DNA from: AP-15 sp963796155
GTDB taxonomy: Bacteria; Pseudomonadota; Alphaproteobacteria; ATCC43930; CGMCC-115725
Length of the DNA stretch: 64,000 nt
Assembly (NCBI GenBank): GCA_963796155.1
Contig: CAWCKT010000010.1
Span: forward strand, 62,001-126,000
Direction of reading: 5' to 3'
In this document: piece after piece, positions 18,541 to 29,008 of the stretch
How positions within the stretch are numbered: position 1 is the first letter of the stretch
Layout: each line of letters begins with the position of its first letter
Program-made: the position numbers and the translations under genes
The notes under the pieces: generated by a model
Told to the model about the DNA's origin: nothing
Database searches by the model: none
The model's input: the letters and a program-made list of their open reading frames with translations, nothing else

Positions 18541-19416
18541 TCAAAGGAAGCCCCTCAAAACGTCGAGAAAGGCGTCGAGGCGGTCGTGATGCACCCAATG
18601 CCCAGCGCCCTCGAACGAGACCACGCGGGCATGTCGGAAGTGACGCAAGCGATCGTCGGTCTGTGGGTTCGCGGCCCAGCTCTCCTTGCCGTAGACGAGC
18701 AAGGTGGGACAGTCGATGCGCGCCCAGAGCTGCTCAATCTCGCCTTGCGGCATGCCGTAGGGCGAATTGGCGCGCGTGTAATTGTCGAATTTCCAACTGT
18801 AAGTGCCATCTTCGTTTTGGTTGACGCCGTGCTGGGTCAGGTGGCGCGCCTGTTCGGGCGAGAGATGCCGGTTAGCCTCCTGCATGCGCTTTAAGGCGTC
18901 GTCGATCGAGGAATAGCGACGCGGCAACCGTCCCGACAGCCGGCGGGTTTCCTCGATCCATCCCTGCATCCGTTCGGCGAGCGGCACCCGCGCCCGCTCG
19001 GCGGTCTTTTCCGGCGATGCGCCGACGCCTTCGATCGCCACCAGACGGCGCACATTGTCGGGATAGATGCCGGTATAGCGCAACGCGATGTTGCCGCCGA
19101 GAGAATGGCCGATCATCGTGACCGGCGCCAGTTCCTGCTGATGGATCAACTGGGCGAGGTCATAGATGAAGGCGGCGAGCGTGTAGCTACCGTCGGGCGA
19201 CCATTGGCTGTCGCCATGGCCGCGCAAATCGGGCGCCAGGACGTGCCAGTCCCGCCGGAGCGCAGCGGCGACCCAGTCCCAGTTGCGGCAGTGATCCCGA
19301 CCGCCATGGACGAGCAGCAGCGGCGGCGCATCCGGATTTCCCCAATCGACGTAATGCAGCCGGAGACGCTGCGAGAAATAGATGCGCGAGGTCGGTCCGG
19401 AGCTGTCGAGGGTCAT
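18541..19416 (-). CDS. Alpha/beta-fold hydrolase
   Basis: 291 residues. LLLVHGGRDHCRNWDW (oxyanion region), APDLRGHGDS, nucleophile elbow MIGHSLGGNIALRY with catalytic Ser, a cap domain (about 135-210), the acidic residue probably in TLLVYGKES, and the catalytic His in GAGHWVHHDR. An intact triad predicts an esterase/lactonase-like enzyme; the substrate is unknown. The 5' leader holds an inverted repeat (GACCCCC...GGGGGTC, about 19474-19511) that could fold in the mRNA. Confidence 0.88.
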   Translation of the reverse strand: MTLDSSGPTSRIYFSQRLRLHYVDWGNPDAPPLLLVHGGRDHCRNWDWVAAALRRDWHVLAPDLRGHGDSQWSPDGSYTLAAFIYDLAQLIHQQELAPVTMIGHSLGGNIALRYTGIYPDNVRRLVAIEGVGASPEKTAERARVPLAERMQGWIEETRRLSGRLPRRYSSIDDALKRMQEANRHLSPEQARHLTQHGVNQNEDGTYSWKFDNYTRANSPYGMPQGEIEQLWARIDCPTLLVYGKESWAANPQTDDRLRHFRHARVVSFEGAGHWVHHDRLDAFLDVLRGFL

Positions 19417-19767
19417 CGATGCGTCTCGTTGCTTCGAGAGAGCGGCAAGCGGAGCGCCGCCCTAAATATGCGAAGACCCCCGCGCGCTCATAGGCGTCAG
19501 GCGGGGGTCGGTGTCGCGAAGTCACCTTCGCGCTCGGATTGAACAGCCGAGCTAAATCTTGGACTTTGAACTCGGTTGCCGATGCCAAGCGGTCGGCAAC
19601 TCGGTCTTTCCGGGTGGCGTCATGTCTGTGGCACACCCTCCCTCTAAGTTGACGACAAATTTCATCTAGGACAGTTGCGACGCGGCGTCAAGAGGCAACT
19701 GGCGGGGCGGAGCACGGTGTGGGCTCGACCGAGAATCCAAAGATCTCGATCGGACCGCTTGCGGGCG
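19417..19767. other. Intergenic region upstream of groES and the divergent hydrolase
   Basis: No well-supported gene. It holds the GACCCCC/GGGGGTC inverted repeat near 19474-19511, without a T run. A minus-strand reading frame opens at GTG 19636 and contains an EFKVQDLARLFNPSAKV segment, but it overlaps the hydrolase gene for about 230 bases, so it was not called. Confidence 0.4.
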
Positions 19768-19796
19768 CTTGAAACCGAAAGCGTCGTGGTCTATCT
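19768..19796 (+). promoter_or_regulatory. RpoH (heat-shock sigma) promoter of groESL
   Basis: CTTGAA at 19768-19773, a 17-bp spacer and CTATCT at 19791-19796 fit the alphaproteobacterial RpoH consensus CTTG-N17-CYTATNT. The CIRCE operator begins three bases downstream, so the start site probably lies within it. Confidence 0.75.
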
Positions 19797-19798
19797 AG

Positions 19799-19825
19799 TT
19801 GGCACTCTCGGGCGATGAGTGCCAA
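19799..19825. promoter_or_regulatory. CIRCE operator (HrcA binding site)
   Basis: A perfect 9-bp inverted repeat, TTGGCACTC - 9 bp - GAGTGCCAA, with the exact CIRCE spacing and core (consensus TTAGCACTC-N9-GAGTGCTAA). It is 41 bp upstream of the groES start. HrcA is expected to repress groESL here under non-stress conditions. Confidence 0.93.
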
Positions 19826-19865
19826 ATCCTCGCTCCGAGACCATCTGTTATTGTGGAGGGATCCC

Positions 19866-20177
19866 GTGAAATTTCGACCATTGCAGGATCGCGTCTTGAT
19901 CCGCCGGATCGAGGAGGAAGAGAAGACAAAAGGCGGCATCATCATACCCGATACCGCCAAGGAAAAGCCGATGGAAGGCGAGGTGCTCGCCGCCGGGCCG
20001 GGCACGCGCGGCGATGACGGCAAGTTGCACCCGCTCGATGTCAAGGTCGGCGACCGGGTGCTGTTCGGAAAATGGTCCGGCACCGAGATCAAGATCGACG
20101 GCGAAGACCTCGTCGTCATGAAAGAGAGCGACATAATGGGCGTGGTCGAACCGACCGCGTCGCGCAAGGCCGCGTAA
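19866..20177 (+). CDS. groES: Co-chaperonin GroES
   Basis: The seven-fold lid of the GroEL folding chamber; 103 residues. The GTG start at 19866 is set by GGAGGG six bases upstream and by the family N-terminus KFRPLQDRVLIRRIEEEEKT. The mobile loop (EEEKTKGGIIIPDTAKEKP) contacts GroEL; KVGDRVLFGKWSGTEIKIDG and the C-terminus are canonical. It is co-transcribed with groEL, 11 bases apart, under CIRCE/RpoH control. Confidence 0.97.
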   Translation: MKFRPLQDRVLIRRIEEEEKTKGGIIIPDTAKEKPMEGEVLAAGPGTRGDDGKLHPLDVKVGDRVLFGKWSGTEIKIDGEDLVVMKESDIMGVVEPTASRKAA

Positions 20178-20188
20178 GGAGAGACGCC

Positions 20189-21829
<1,641 letters not shown>

Positions 21830-21851
21830 GCCATAGCGCGGCCAACAAAGC

Positions 21852-21890
21852 GAGGCCGCCATCCCTCACGGGGTGTCGGCCTCTCTTTTT
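21852..21890 (+). terminator. Intrinsic terminator of groESL
   Basis: Stem GAGGCCG (21852-21858) / CGGCCTC (21877-21883) with an extra-paired loop, followed by TCTTTTT. It begins 23 bases after the groEL stop. Confidence 0.85.
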
Positions 21891-22779
21891 AGCGCGTCAC
21901 CGCCACGACGAGACCGGAAGCGGCGGCATCGCCTGGGAATCCCAGGAGCTCAGCCACACGGCAGCGCACGCCGCGTCGTCGGACACGTGTAGCCTCGGGG
22001 CCGGTCCGAGCGATAGCCTCGATTGTCATGCGCGTAGGACGGGTCGGTCCGCTTGGCTGCCTCGATCCCCGCGACACTGCGGCTGTCGGCAAATTTTACA
22101 CGTTTTAGTCGCGACACCGGAACGGTCTCGCCCAAATCCGCCATTCAGGAAGTGCGCCGACCGATAGAAGGTGTCGAGAAACTTTGCGGCGATTTCGTGG
22201 AGCTGACCCTGGCCTCGCGGCCGGCCGCAACAACCGGCTACACTAACTCGACCTTGCCTGGTGCATTTCCCGCGGCACCCCTGCCGCAGGGCGTTTGCCG
22301 AGCCGTCCGAGAGAGCTCAATCGACCACGATCCGGATCAGTCGATCGGTGCCGCGCCGCCGCGCAGTCTCGACAAGCGCGGCGCGAATTACGGCTGCGGT
22401 CGCCTCGATCCGGCGCCGCGACGCGGACTTCCATACCCGAGGCGCACGCTCGCACCGCGGCCGGGCCGACGCGATCGATCGCGAGTACGGCCAATGAAAT
22501 CGGGTCGGGTGCTTGGGTCGCCTTCCGGTCCGCAAAACGGTGCAGCAGCGGCATTTGCCACATTCGGTTGAAGCGCAGCTGGCCGACTAAACGCGCCAGA
22601 GTTGCCACCAATCCGGTTCGCCTCGCGCGCCGCTGGGTGAATTTCTTGGCCCTCATGACGGTTTAATAACACGCGCATATGACCGGTTTACGATCGTGCC
22701 TCGCTATATCTGGGGCTCACAAAACTGTAACATACTATTGTTAGAATAAGAACCCTGACCGGCAAAAATAGGTGACCGC
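21891..22779. other. 890-bp region without a confident gene
   Basis: Patches of coding-like sequence occur on the minus strand in shifting frames. The best is 21950-22144, a possible 64-residue protein with VSRLKRVKFADSRSVAGIEA but no ribosome site. Another patch ends TARRRGTDRLIRIVVD near 22320. The pattern suggests decayed genes. Just before the next gene, TAACA-N6-TGTTA (22728-22743) is a small inverted repeat in an AT-rich promoter-like stretch. Confidence 0.4.
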
Positions 22780-23366
22780 GTGAACGCGGATGCAAGCGTC
22801 TTCTTCGCCCTTTGGCTGCAGAAACCGCTGCGAATTGCCGCCGTCAATCCGAGCGGCGTACGTCTAGCCGACGCGCTCGCACGTTGCGTCGATCTGGCGC
22901 GGTCGGGTCCGATACTCGAACTCGGTGCCGGTAACGGCAGCCTGACGCGGGCCTCGTCCGCGCCGGCTGTCCGCCCGGGCGCATCATCGCGCTCGAGCGC
23001 GAACCGGCCCTCGTCGCGGTGCTGCGGCGCGAATTTCCGGTGATGAGGGTAATTGAAGGCGACGCGACGCGAATCGGAGACTATCTCGCCGGCTGCGTCG
23101 AACGGCTCGCCGGCGTCGTCTCCAGCCTGCCGATCAAATGGTTTCCGATCGAGGCGCAATATGCGGTCGTCAGGCCCTGCCTCGATCTTCTGGGACCGGG
23201 CGGCCGCTTCCTCCAGCTGACGAACGCGTTCTCCTCGCCCCTCGCGGCCGACCGTTTGGGGATCGCGGGCCGGCAGATCGCTCGGGTCTGGCTCAACCTC
23301 CTCCCGACGCAGGTATGGGCCTACTCGGAACGCTCGGAAGCGGTTGGCGATGGAGCGGCGAGGTGA
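22780..23366 (+). CDS. SAM-dependent methyltransferase, phospholipid N-methyltransferase-like (frameshifted)
   Basis: N-terminus FFALWLQKPLRIAAVNPSG and SAM motif I GPILELGAGNGSLTR. After LTRA the frame breaks; the continuation (RIIALEREPALVAVLRREFP, then GDATRI) is in another frame through to 23366. One missing C in GCCTCG at 22951-22956 accounts for it; corrected length is 195 residues, normal for PmtA-like or rRNA-dimethylase-like enzymes. Later motifs SSLPIKWFPIE and LGPGGRFLQLTNAF are intact. It overlaps the downstream phosphoesterase (GTGA), suggesting a lipid or envelope operon. Confidence 0.7.
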
Positions 23367-24205
23367 CTCGCCCGACGCGGATACATTCCTATCGCACGAT
23401 CTGGATCTCCGATCTGCATCTCGGCACCCGCGGCTGCAAGGCGGAGTTCCTCCTTGACTTCATCCGCTATACCGAAGCGGAGACGATCTACCTGGTCGGC
23501 GACATCATTGATTGCTGGCGCCTGAAGAAATCATTGTACTGGCCGCAGGCCCACAACGACGTAATCCAGAAGATCCTCCGCAAGGTCCGCAAGGGCACGC
23601 GGGTCGTCTACGTTCCGGGGAATCATGACGAGTGGCTGCGCGATTTCACCCGGCTGCAGTTCGGCGGCGTCGAGGTCGTGGAGGACGCGATCCACGTCAC
23701 GGCAGACGGCCGCCGCCTGCTGGTGCTTCATGGCGACGCGTTCGACGCCGTCGTCTTGCACGCCCGTTGGCTGGCGGTGCTCGGGGACGGCGCATACACC
23801 CTAGCACTCTGGCTCAATCGTCACTTCAACACCGCGCGGCGCCGACTGGGTTATCCCTACTGGTCGCTCTCGGCCTATCTCAAGCGGCGCGTCAAGAACG
23901 CCATGCAATACATCGCCTCGTTTGCTGATGCCGTCGTCGACGAGGCGCGCCGACGCGGGGTCGAAGGCGTCGTCTGCGGCCACATCCACCACGCCGAACT
24001 GCGCGAGATCGGCGACATTCTCTATTGCAACAGCGGGGACTGGGTCGAGAGCTGCACTGCCCTCGTCGAACATTTCGACGGACGGCTCGAGGTCGTTCAC
24101 TGGATCGACCGGCGGCGTCTCGACCCGATGACGATCGCCACCGCCGCACCGAGCGAAAGAGAGGCCGAAGCTCCGCTGCCGGTCTTCGCCGATGCGCCCG
24201 ACTAG
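23363..24205 (+). CDS. UDP-2,3-diacylglucosamine diphosphatase-like metallophosphoesterase
   Basis: 280 residues from GTG 23363, overlapping the methyltransferase stop. Calcineurin-type metal motifs in order: SDLHLG, GDIIDCW, GNHDEW, LHGDAFD and GHIHHAEL. This matches the LpxH-like group that cleaves UDP-diacylglucosamine in lipid A synthesis. Alphaproteobacteria often have LpxI or divergent LpxH-like proteins, so the exact substrate is uncertain. It sits between a lipid-type methyltransferase and a glycosyltransferase, which supports an envelope role. Confidence 0.82.
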   Translation: MTRPTRIHSYRTIWISDLHLGTRGCKAEFLLDFIRYTEAETIYLVGDIIDCWRLKKSLYWPQAHNDVIQKILRKVRKGTRVVYVPGNHDEWLRDFTRLQFGGVEVVEDAIHVTADGRRLLVLHGDAFDAVVLHARWLAVLGDGAYTLALWLNRHFNTARRRLGYPYWSLSAYLKRRVKNAMQYIASFADAVVDEARRRGVEGVVCGHIHHAELREIGDILYCNSGDWVESCTALVEHFDGRLEVVHWIDRRRLDPMTIATAAPSEREAEAPLPVFADAPD

Positions 24206-24227
24206 TCTTGAGCACGGGGGATCAAGG

Positions 24228-25085
24228 ATGTCCGACTTACCGATCAGCTTCGTGGTGCCCGCCTATAACGAGGAAGCTCTGATCGCCTCATGCCTCGTTT
24301 CCATCCAGGCAGAGATCGCGCGCACCGGGTGCCGGGCCGAAATCATTGTCGTCGACAACAACAGTACCGACGCCACGCGCCGCATTGCTTCATCTTTCCC
24401 GGGGGTGATCATCGTCGACGAGCCGCAAAGAGGGCTCGTTCAGGCTCGCAGGGCCGGGTGCCTCGCTGCCAGCGGCAAGTTGATTGCCAACATCGATGCC
24501 GATACGATGCTGACCGAGGGCTGGCTGCGTACCGTGCTCGCGGAATTCGCGCGTTCTCCCCACCTGGTCGCGTTAAGCGGCCCGTTCATCCACTATGATC
24601 TACCAGGCTCCGCTCAGTTCGTCGCAGCACTGTTCTATCGCATCGCGTTCGTTACCTACCTCTTCGTCAGGTTCGTGCTGGGCGCGGGATCGATGATGCA
24701 GGGGGGAAACTTCATCGTCTCCGGAAGGGCACTTGAGGCTGCGGGCGGCTTCAACTCCGACTTCCGCTTCTACGGCGAGGATACCGATCTTGCGCGCCGG
24801 CTGAGCAAGGTTGGGACGGTAAAGTTTTCATTGGCGCTGCCCGCCCTGTCCTCCGGACGGCGGTTCATCGCGGAGGGCCTCGTTCGGGCGGGGTTGCGCT
24901 ATGCCGTGAACTATTTATGGGCCATTTTCTTCAAGCATCCGTTCACCTTGACCTGGTTGGATTTCCGACACCCGGCGGGCGGAAATGACGGCGCGAAAGT
25001 CGGCTCGGCCGGACCGCTCCGCATCGACCCCGAGGGCGCCGAGCCCTCAGGCGCAGCGGCTGCGATTGTGGACGAGCCCGGATAG
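24228..25085 (+). CDS. Family 2 glycosyltransferase
   Basis: 285 residues from ATG 24228, chosen for the AAGGA just upstream and the family opening ISFVVPAYNEEALIASCL; an ATG 12 codons earlier is possible. GT-A fold: DNNSTDATRR, then the metal-binding DxD as NIDADTM, acceptor region QGGNFIVSG and FYGEDTDLARRL (ED general base). A hydrophobic stretch (FVAALFYRIAFVTYLFVRFVLG) suggests membrane association. It is the third gene of the methyltransferase-phosphoesterase unit. Sugar and acceptor are unknown. Confidence 0.85.
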   Translation: MSDLPISFVVPAYNEEALIASCLVSIQAEIARTGCRAEIIVVDNNSTDATRRIASSFPGVIIVDEPQRGLVQARRAGCLAASGKLIANIDADTMLTEGWLRTVLAEFARSPHLVALSGPFIHYDLPGSAQFVAALFYRIAFVTYLFVRFVLGAGSMMQGGNFIVSGRALEAAGGFNSDFRFYGEDTDLARRLSKVGTVKFSLALPALSSGRRFIAEGLVRAGLRYAVNYLWAIFFKHPFTLTWLDFRHPAGGNDGAKVGSAGPLRIDPEGAEPSGAAAAIVDEPG

Positions 25086-25186
25086 ATCCACCCGGTAACG
25101 GCACATGCAAACCCGGCCGACTCTCGCCAGGGATCCGTGAAGTCACGGTTGGTCGAGCCGCGAGGCCGGGATCTCGTCAGACGTGA

Positions 25187-26653
25187 TCACGCCGTCGGCA
25201 ATCTCCGCGCCTCGGCCTGCTGCTGCTGGCGGCGCAACGTGCGGCCCGGGCGTTCGCCGGTTGGCCTGCCCTCGCGCCACACCGGGCGACCGTTGACAAA
25301 GACGTGCTCGATGCCGGCCGCGGGGATCGTCGGCCTCTCGAAGGTCGCGCGGTCTGCGACGGTTTCCGGGTCGAAGACGGTCACGTCGGCGTAGCCGCCG
25401 GGTGCGAGAATGCCCCGGCCGGCGAGACCGAAGCGATAGGCGGAAAGGCCGGTCATCCGGCGCACCGCCTCTTCGAGGCTGAAGAGGCCGAGCTCGCGGC
25501 AGTAATAACCGAGGACGCGCGGAAAGGCACCCCACAGCCGGGGGTGCGGGTGGGTGTCGTGCGGCAGCCCGTCCGAGCCGATCATCGTGTGCTCGAAGCC
25601 CAGTACCCGCTGCACGTCGGCTTCATCCATCATCCAATAGACCGCACCCGCCGGCCGCAGCCGGTCGGCCGCCTCCTGCTCGCTGATCCGCCAATCGGCG
25701 GCGATCGCGGAAAGCTCACGTCCGGCCTGCTCGGGGGCGCTCTTCGACCAGGTGACCAGGACCTTCAATGCCCTTGCGGCCTGCGCCGCGCTCAACACAG
25801 TCGAGGAGGCAATGTAGGGGTAGGCGTCGAGCCCGACCTCTTGCCGCGCGATCGCCGCGGCGATCAGCGGCAGGGTCTCGACGGTGCGGCCGAAATTCTC
25901 CCGGCCGACCGTCTTGTGATGCGAGATTACGACCGGTACCCCGGCCGCGCGGCCCGCAGCAAAGCTCTCTTCCAGGCTCTGGACAACGGCATCGGCCTCG
26001 TTGCGCATATGCGTCGTGTAGAGCGCGCCGGCCGGCCGCAATAATCCCACCAGCGCCTCGATCTCGGCCGCGGGGGCGTGGGACGCCGGGGCATAGGCGA
26101 GCCCGCTCGACAGGCCGAAGGCGCCGGCGTCGAGCGCCTCTTGCAGCCGCTCGCCCATCTGAGCCAGCTCGGTTTTCTCGGCCGGCCGGTCGAGTGCCGT
26201 CATCGCTCCGACGCGCAGGGTCGAATGGCCGATGAGGCAGGCCGCGTTGAGCGCCGCCGGCGATTTGTCGAGGGCCGCAAGATAGTCGACGAAGCGCGCG
26301 TAGCGGTAATCGGCGATATCGCCGATCAGATCGAGCGGCGGTGGCGGAGCCTTGTCGAGCAGCAGCGGCGCCAGGCTGATCCCGCAATTTCCGGTCACGA
26401 CCGTGGTGACGCCTTGGCTCACTTTGGCCGCCATTTCCGGGGTCGCGAACAGCGCGCGGTCGTCATGCGTGTGCACGTCGATGAAGCCGGGGGCGACGAT
26501 CTTGCCCGATACGTCGATCTCGCATCCGTTCGTCGCCTTGGCGACGCTCCCCACTTCGGCGATGCGGTCGCCGGTGATTGCGACATCGGCGCGCCGACGC
26601 GTCCGGCCGCTGCCGTCGATGACCTCGCCGCCGCGCAGAATCCAATCGGTCAT
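25187..26653 (-). CDS. N-acyl-D-amino-acid deacylase (D-aminoacylase family)
   Basis: 488 residues, amidohydrolase superfamily. Metal ligands are HTHDD (about residue 66), a Cys in VTGNCGISLAP that bridges metals in D-aminoacylases, SHHKTVG, and the catalytic Asp in MIGSDGLPHDTHPHPRLWG. The beta-sandwich is formed by the N-terminus (WILRGGEVIDGSG) and the C-terminus (LAPGGYADVTVFDPETV). It hydrolyses N-acyl-D-amino acids, or related dihydropyrimidinase-like substrates. A single gene with no partner. Confidence 0.88.
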   Translation of the reverse strand: MTDWILRGGEVIDGSGRTRRRADVAITGDRIAEVGSVAKATNGCEIDVSGKIVAPGFIDVHTHDDRALFATPEMAAKVSQGVTTVVTGNCGISLAPLLLDKAPPPPLDLIGDIADYRYARFVDYLAALDKSPAALNAACLIGHSTLRVGAMTALDRPAEKTELAQMGERLQEALDAGAFGLSSGLAYAPASHAPAAEIEALVGLLRPAGALYTTHMRNEADAVVQSLEESFAAGRAAGVPVVISHHKTVGRENFGRTVETLPLIAAAIARQEVGLDAYPYIASSTVLSAAQAARALKVLVTWSKSAPEQAGRELSAIAADWRISEQEAADRLRPAGAVYWMMDEADVQRVLGFEHTMIGSDGLPHDTHPHPRLWGAFPRVLGYYCRELGLFSLEEAVRRMTGLSAYRFGLAGRGILAPGGYADVTVFDPETVADRATFERPTIPAAGIEHVFVNGRPVWREGRPTGERPGRTLRRQQQQAEARRLPTA

Positions 26654-26789
26654 CTCTTGCCCTTTCGAAGCGGCACGTCATTCCTTCGGGCCAACAAATT
26701 CGCCACGATGATCGTGCTGGTTTCGCCCTCGTATGCTACTTTCTGCCGTCCGCGATCGCAGGCGGACGGGGTGACGCGGGCAGGGTGGC

Positions 26790-27140
26790 GTGAGCACGGA
26801 CGACTGGGTATATCGGGTCTTGGTTGCACTATCGGGGATAACCCTGGTTCTGGTGGTCGCCTATATTGTCCTCGTCCAGGACAATCGCTCGATACAGGCA
26901 GAGGTCAACAAACGCCAGCAATTCATCAATCAGAGCATCCAGTTTGGCCGAGTAAACGAGGCACTGATCCGAGCTCTTGCGGCGGCTGCCAACAAGGACA
27001 AGGATGAGAAGCTGCGCGACCTGCTGACCCAGAATGGGATCACAATTAATCCCCCAAGCGGGACGCCCGCGTCGAGCGGCGCACCTAGCGAAAAAGAGGC
27101 GGCACCGCCATCGCCGGCGCCGGCCGGGACGGGACGCTAG
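26790..27140 (+). CDS. Single-helix membrane protein with coiled periplasmic tail (paralog 1)
   Basis: 116 residues from GTG 26790. TM helix VLVALSGITLVLVVAYIVLV (about residues 10-29), then a charged helical stretch DNRSIQAEVNKRQQFINQSI, a short domain ending LLTQNGITINPPS, and a Pro/Ala-rich tail. No named family is recognised. The next gene encodes a shorter protein of the same plan with the matching GVSLNPPK ending, so the two are probably ancient tandem duplicates working together. Confidence 0.65.
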   Translation: MSTDDWVYRVLVALSGITLVLVVAYIVLVQDNRSIQAEVNKRQQFINQSIQFGRVNEALIRALAAAANKDKDEKLRDLLTQNGITINPPSGTPASSGAPSEKEAAPPSPAPAGTGR

Positions 27141-27179
27141 GGATGGCCCTCGGGCAAGGGCACGACTGGGTCAGACGGG

Positions 27180-27446
27180 ATGCGGCTACCCGTCATCCTG
27201 GTCGTCGTGGCGCTGTTCGTGCTGATGGCGTTCGAGACCGGTCAAACCGTTCATGACCGCGGTGCGCTGTCGGACCTGCGGCGCTCGCAGGAGCCGACCG
27301 TGCAAGAGGGGATCAAGCTGCGCCAGCAGCTCGAAACGCTCGCCAGCAAAACCGCCCAGCTCGCCGCCGAAGGAGACGAGGGCGCCAAGGCCGTCGTTGA
27401 CCAGATGAAGGGGCAGGGCGTCTCGCTCAACCCGCCAAAGCAGTAA
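27180..27446 (+). CDS. Single-helix membrane protein with coiled periplasmic tail (paralog 2)
   Basis: 88 residues: N-terminal TM/signal anchor LPVILVVVALFVLMAFETGQ, then helical LRRSQEPTVQEGIKLRQQLE and QLAAEGDEGAKAVVDQMKGQ, ending GVSLNPPKQ. It shares plan and C-terminal motif (G-x3-NPP) with the preceding gene, 39 bases upstream. Function is unknown; the shared layout hints at an envelope complex of two small bitopic proteins. Confidence 0.65.
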   Translation: MRLPVILVVVALFVLMAFETGQTVHDRGALSDLRRSQEPTVQEGIKLRQQLETLASKTAQLAAEGDEGAKAVVDQMKGQGVSLNPPKQ

Positions 27447-27610
27447 GGGTGCACGCCCCGCGAACCGGGTAGTCCCGGCGGATCCGTACCGCGGCCGGCG
27501 CCTACGGGCTCGCCGACGCGATCGCACCGCCGACCGGGTGAGTAGGGCACTTGCTGTCGAGGCAAAGCAGCGCGAATATCCTTGAAGAGCAAGGTTGCGG
27601 AGGATCGGTG

Positions 27611-28891
27611 ATGCTGTCGCACGAGGAAAACGAGCTGATCACCCGGGCGGGACCAGGCACCCCGATGGGCAATACCATGCGGAGGTACTGGATCCCGGCG
27701 CTGCTCGCCCGCGAGATCGCCGAGCCCGACGGCCCACCGGTGCGCGTGCGGTTGTTGGGCGAGGACCTGGTCGCCTTCCGGGACACGCGCGGCCGCATCG
27801 GGCTCTTGGACGAGTATTGTCCGCACCGCCGCGCGTCGCTGTTTTTCGGCCGCAACGAGGAATGCGGGCTGCGCTGCGTCTATCACGGCTGGAAGTTCGA
27901 TGTCGCCGGCACCTGCGTCGACCAGCTCAACGAGCCGGCGGAAAACCAGTTCCGGCACAAGGTCCACATCGCCGCCTACCCGACGGTCGAGCTGGGTGGG
28001 ATCGTGTGGGCTTATCTCGGTCCGCCCGAGCGCATGCCGGCCATTCCGAAATTCGCCTGGACCCAGGTACCCGAGACGCATCGGCATGTGACCAAGGTCA
28101 TCCAGGAATGCAACTGGCTGCAGGCCCTCGAAGGCGGCCTCGACACCTCGCACGCCCCGATCATGCACCGGCTGCTGACCGACAGCGCGAAGCGCGGCGG
28201 CATCAAGCCTTCTAACCCGTATGTTCGTGCCAAGGCGCCCACCATCGTCGTCGACATCACCGATTACGGCTACCAGTACGTCGGGATCCGGGAGCTCGGT
28301 GCGGCCGAGATGCACGCCCGCACCTACCATTTTATCCTGCCGTTCCATCAGATCCGGGCCGCGTCGACAGAGCGCGGCTTTCCGGCCGATGCCGGACACA
28401 TCTGGGTGCCGATCGACGACGAGAACACGATGGTCTACAACTGGGCCTATAGTCGGACCGACGAACCGCTCAACGACGAGGACCGTCTCGAGCGCGGGCT
28501 TGGCAACGGGCCGCAGCACGTCGATCAGGCGACCTTCCGCTCCAAGGCCAATCGGCAAAACAACTATCTGATCGACCGCGAGGTGCAGCGGACCGAGAGC
28601 TTTACCGGGATCGACGGGATCAACGTGCAGGACCGCGCAATCCAGGAGAGCATGGGACGCATCGTCGACCGCAGCAAAGAGCATCTGGGTCCCGCTGACA
28701 AGGCGATCATCCAGATGCGTCGGCTATTGCGCCAGGCGGTGAAGACCGTCGAGGAAGGGGGCACACCGGCCGGCCTTGGGCCGAGCTATTACCCGTTGCG
28801 GGCGGCCCTCGAGGTGCTGCCGCGCGATGCCGACTGGCGCCAGGTCCTGGCGCCCGACATCACCCGGGAGAAGATCCTGCAAACAGTCTGA
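27611..28891 (+). CDS. Rieske non-heme iron ring-hydroxylating oxygenase, alpha subunit
   Basis: 426 residues from ATG 27611 (MLSHEENELITRAGPGTPMG); GTG at 27608 is adjacent. The Rieske [2Fe-2S] cluster ligands are CPHR and CVYHGW, 21 residues apart. The mononuclear iron site lies in NWLQALEGGLDTSHAPIMHR (His, His and Asp). This resembles the phthalate 4,5-dioxygenase / LigX-type group, which needs separate reductase proteins; none is encoded nearby. It probably hydroxylates or O-demethylates an aromatic acid. Confidence 0.9.
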   Translation: MLSHEENELITRAGPGTPMGNTMRRYWIPALLAREIAEPDGPPVRVRLLGEDLVAFRDTRGRIGLLDEYCPHRRASLFFGRNEECGLRCVYHGWKFDVAGTCVDQLNEPAENQFRHKVHIAAYPTVELGGIVWAYLGPPERMPAIPKFAWTQVPETHRHVTKVIQECNWLQALEGGLDTSHAPIMHRLLTDSAKRGGIKPSNPYVRAKAPTIVVDITDYGYQYVGIRELGAAEMHARTYHFILPFHQIRAASTERGFPADAGHIWVPIDDENTMVYNWAYSRTDEPLNDEDRLERGLGNGPQHVDQATFRSKANRQNNYLIDREVQRTESFTGIDGINVQDRAIQESMGRIVDRSKEHLGPADKAIIQMRRLLRQAVKTVEEGGTPAGLGPSYYPLRAALEVLPRDADWRQVLAPDITREKILQTV

Positions 28892-29008
28892 TCCCGGTCA
28901 GGTGGGGATCCAAGTCGAGCTCGCCACATACAACACTGGTTGAGTTTGTGGGGAGGTTGGCGCTTAGTCCCGCTGACGTAATTACTCTGGCGCGGACCGG
29001 GCCGTAGG

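Noticed and set aside
19187..19636. Possible 149-codon minus-strand gene with DLARLFNPSAKV
   Set aside because: It overlaps the alpha/beta hydrolase by about 230 bases and lacks a well-spaced ribosome site; left as a note only.
22243..22656. Minus-strand 137-codon frame after groEL
   Set aside because: No family, no ribosome site, and competing frames of similar quality; treated as decayed DNA.
27251..28684. Minus-strand frame of 477 codons
   Set aside because: Antisense to the Rieske oxygenase, which has complete metal motifs.
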